Positions 34,442 to 35,707 of a stretch of 35,707 nt of DNA are shown here, piece by piece. The notes beneath the pieces were generated by a model. That model made no database searches, was not told the DNA's origin, and worked only from the letters and a program-made list of their open reading frames with translations. The DNA is taken from the NCBI GenBank assembly GCA_029226085.1, contig JAQXXN010000057.1:1-35707 (forward strand), written 5' to 3'. This DNA is from Thermoflexaceae bacterium (GTDB lineage Bacteria > Bacillota > Clostridia > Lachnospirales > Lachnospiraceae). Position 1 is the first letter of the stretch; every line of letters starts with the position of its first letter. A program made the translations under genes and the position numbers.

Positions 34442-35452
34442 TTAGAACTTACCAGCCTTAGCTGCTTCCTCGATACTTACTGCAACGCTAACTGTCATAC
34501 CAACCATTGGGTTGTTACCGGCACCGATAAGACCCATCATTTCAACATGGGCAGGAACAGAAGAAGAACCTGCAAACTGTGCATCAGAATGCATACGTCC
34601 CATGGTATCTGTCATACCGTAGGAAGCAGGACCTGCTGCCATGTTATCCGGATGAAGGGTACGTCCTGTACCACCGCCTGATGCAACGGAGAAATACTTC
34701 TTACCCTGCTCGATACATTCCTTCTTGTAAGTACCTGCAACCGGATGCTGGAATCTTGTTGGGTTTGTTGAGTTACCGGTAATGGAAACATCAACCTTTT
34801 CCTTATGCATGATTGCAACACCTTCTGTTACATCATTTGCACCGTAGCACTTAACGGATGCACGAGGGCCATTGGAATATGCCTTCTGGAAGATTTCCTT
34901 AACTTCGCCTGTCTTATAGTCCATTTCAGTTTCCACATATGTGAAACCATTAATTCTTGAAATAATCTGGGCTGCGTCCTTACCAAGACCGTTTAAGATA
35001 ACACGGAGTGGTTTCTGACGAACCTTGTTAGCCTTTAATGCAATACCGATAGCACCTTCTGCTGCTGCAAAGGATTCATGTCCGGCAAGGAAACAGAAAC
35101 AATCTGTCTCTTCTTCCAGTAACATCTTACCAAGGTTACCATGACCAAGACCAACCTTTCTCTGGTCTGCAACAGAACCCGGAATACAGAATGCCTGAAG
35201 ACCTTCGCCGATTGCTGCTGCTGCCTCAGATGCCTTTCTGCAGTTCTTCTTGATTGCGATCGCTGCACCTACGGTGTAAGCCCAGCATGCATTTTCAAAA
35301 CAAATTGGCTGGATGCTCTTAATCATGTCATACACGTTAAGACCTGCATCCTTTGTAATCTTCTCTGCTTCTTCAATGGAAGCAATGCCATAACTATTTA
35401 AAACAGAATTAATCTTGTCAATTCTTCTTTCATATGATTCAAATAATGCCAT
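34442..35452 (-). CDS. GGGtGRT protein
   Basis: A 336-residue protein of the conserved but uncharacterised GGGtGRT family (named for its motif). The motif is exact at 259-265 (SGGGTGRTLHP), near MAAGPASYGMTDTMGRMHSD. It has eight Cys (C51, C56, C71, C89, C118, C120, C202, C246) and Gly-rich C-terminal loops (GLIGAGNNPMVGM). There is no signal peptide or TM helix. It lies 15 bases downstream of an Fe-S scaffold-like gene, a pairing I know from anaerobic bacteria, which hints at Fe-S or metal-cofactor work. No reaction is known. ATG 35452 has GGGAGG upstream. Confidence 0.93.
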   Translation of the reverse strand: MALFESYERRIDKINSVLNSYGIASIEEAEKITKDAGLNVYDMIKSIQPICFENACWAYTVGAAIAIKKNCRKASEAAAAIGEGLQAFCIPGSVADQRKVGLGHGNLGKMLLEEETDCFCFLAGHESFAAAEGAIGIALKANKVRQKPLRVILNGLGKDAAQIISRINGFTYVETEMDYKTGEVKEIFQKAYSNGPRASVKCYGANDVTEGVAIMHKEKVDVSITGNSTNPTRFQHPVAGTYKKECIEQGKKYFSVASGGGTGRTLHPDNMAAGPASYGMTDTMGRMHSDAQFAGSSSVPAHVEMMGLIGAGNNPMVGMTVSVAVSIEEAAKAGKF

Positions 35453-35467
35453 TATGATGTTCCTCCC

Positions 35468-35707
35468 TTACTGTACTTCTTTGTCTGTTCTAGGATCAAT
35501 AATCTTAACAGCATCTGCAACTCGGCCATACTGACCGGAAGCCTTTTCGTATGCTGTTGTAGGATCGTCACCCTTCTTGATGAAGTCTGTCATCTTACCA
35601 AGACTTACAAACTTGTAACCGATAATCTGGTTATCCTCATCAAGTGCAATACCGGTAACATAACCTTCTGCCATTTCAAGGTAACGAGGTCCTTTCTGCA
35701 AGGTACC
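35468..35707 (-). CDS. Iron-sulfur cluster assembly scaffold-like protein (C-terminal part)
   Basis: Only the last 79 residues or so are in the window; the frame is open to the right edge, so the start lies outside. The visible part (YLEMAEGYVTGIALDEDNQI, then YKFVSLGKMTDFIKKGDDP) resembles the C-terminus of NifU-like scaffold proteins that accompany GGGtGRT proteins. The Cys ligands of such scaffolds would be in the missing part, so this call leans on context. It lies 15 bases before the GGGtGRT gene, in the same operon. Confidence 0.65.
   Translation of the reverse strand, partial: GTLQKGPRYLEMAEGYVTGIALDEDNQIIGYKFVSLGKMTDFIKKGDDPTTAYEKASGQYGRVADAVKIIDPRTDKEVQ

Overview
The window looks like chromosomal DNA from an anaerobic, low-to-moderate GC Bacillota (Clostridia), most likely a Lachnospiraceae member. 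This rests on the gene content: a GGGtGRT protein with its Fe-S scaffold partner, a HemZ-type radical SAM protein beside relA, a flavin reductase-rubredoxin fusion, HflK/HflC, DUF5662 and a DUF6472-like mini-protein. Ribosome binding sites are strong (GGAGG-like) and promoters are of the sigma-A type. The taxon is inferred, not proven. Nearly everything lies on the minus strand; only dinB and a shikimate kinase-like gene are on the plus strand. No phage, IS transposase, tRNA, rRNA or CRISPR array is visible.

Layout from left to right. Bases 1-309 are an 84-bp tandem repeat in alternating A/B versions, and 458-692 are a large fold-back element; together they fill the only long gene-poor stretch. 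Then come a DUF5662 gene, glyA, and a chemoreceptor with an odd acidic N-terminal tail. Bases 5283-12155 form a minus-strand operon in the order relA, MBL-fold hydrolase, hemZ, HD-GYP protein, aspS. Bases 12292-14813 hold an ECF sigma factor with a membrane-anchored beta-propeller partner. Bases 14985-19116 hold apt followed by a heterodimeric ABC exporter. Next are a sugar isomerase-like TIM barrel, a small protein kinase-like gene, dinB and recJ. A TetR regulator and a second chemoreceptor form an operon (23944-26614) with a clear autoregulatory operator.

The most striking regulatory element is on the minus strand at 29444-29611: a consensus promoter, a yybP-ykoY (manganese) riboswitch aptamer, and an 18-bp intrinsic terminator sharing bases with aptamer helix P1. 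It sits directly in front of hflK-hflC, so the SPFH modulators of the FtsH membrane protease are predicted to be switched on by Mn2+. That links manganese sensing to membrane proteolysis and is the best candidate here for an under-described system.

To the right are a small coiled-coil protein, the rubredoxin fusion, a second ECF sigma factor whose partner is a membrane-anchored M23 (LytM) peptidase, a Cys-rich mini-protein, a HAD phosphatase and a DegV protein (with a promoter-proximal palindromic operator), and the GGGtGRT/Fe-S scaffold pair that runs off the right edge. Two ECF/single-pass partner modules with different extracellular domains in one window suggest parallel envelope-sensing circuits.
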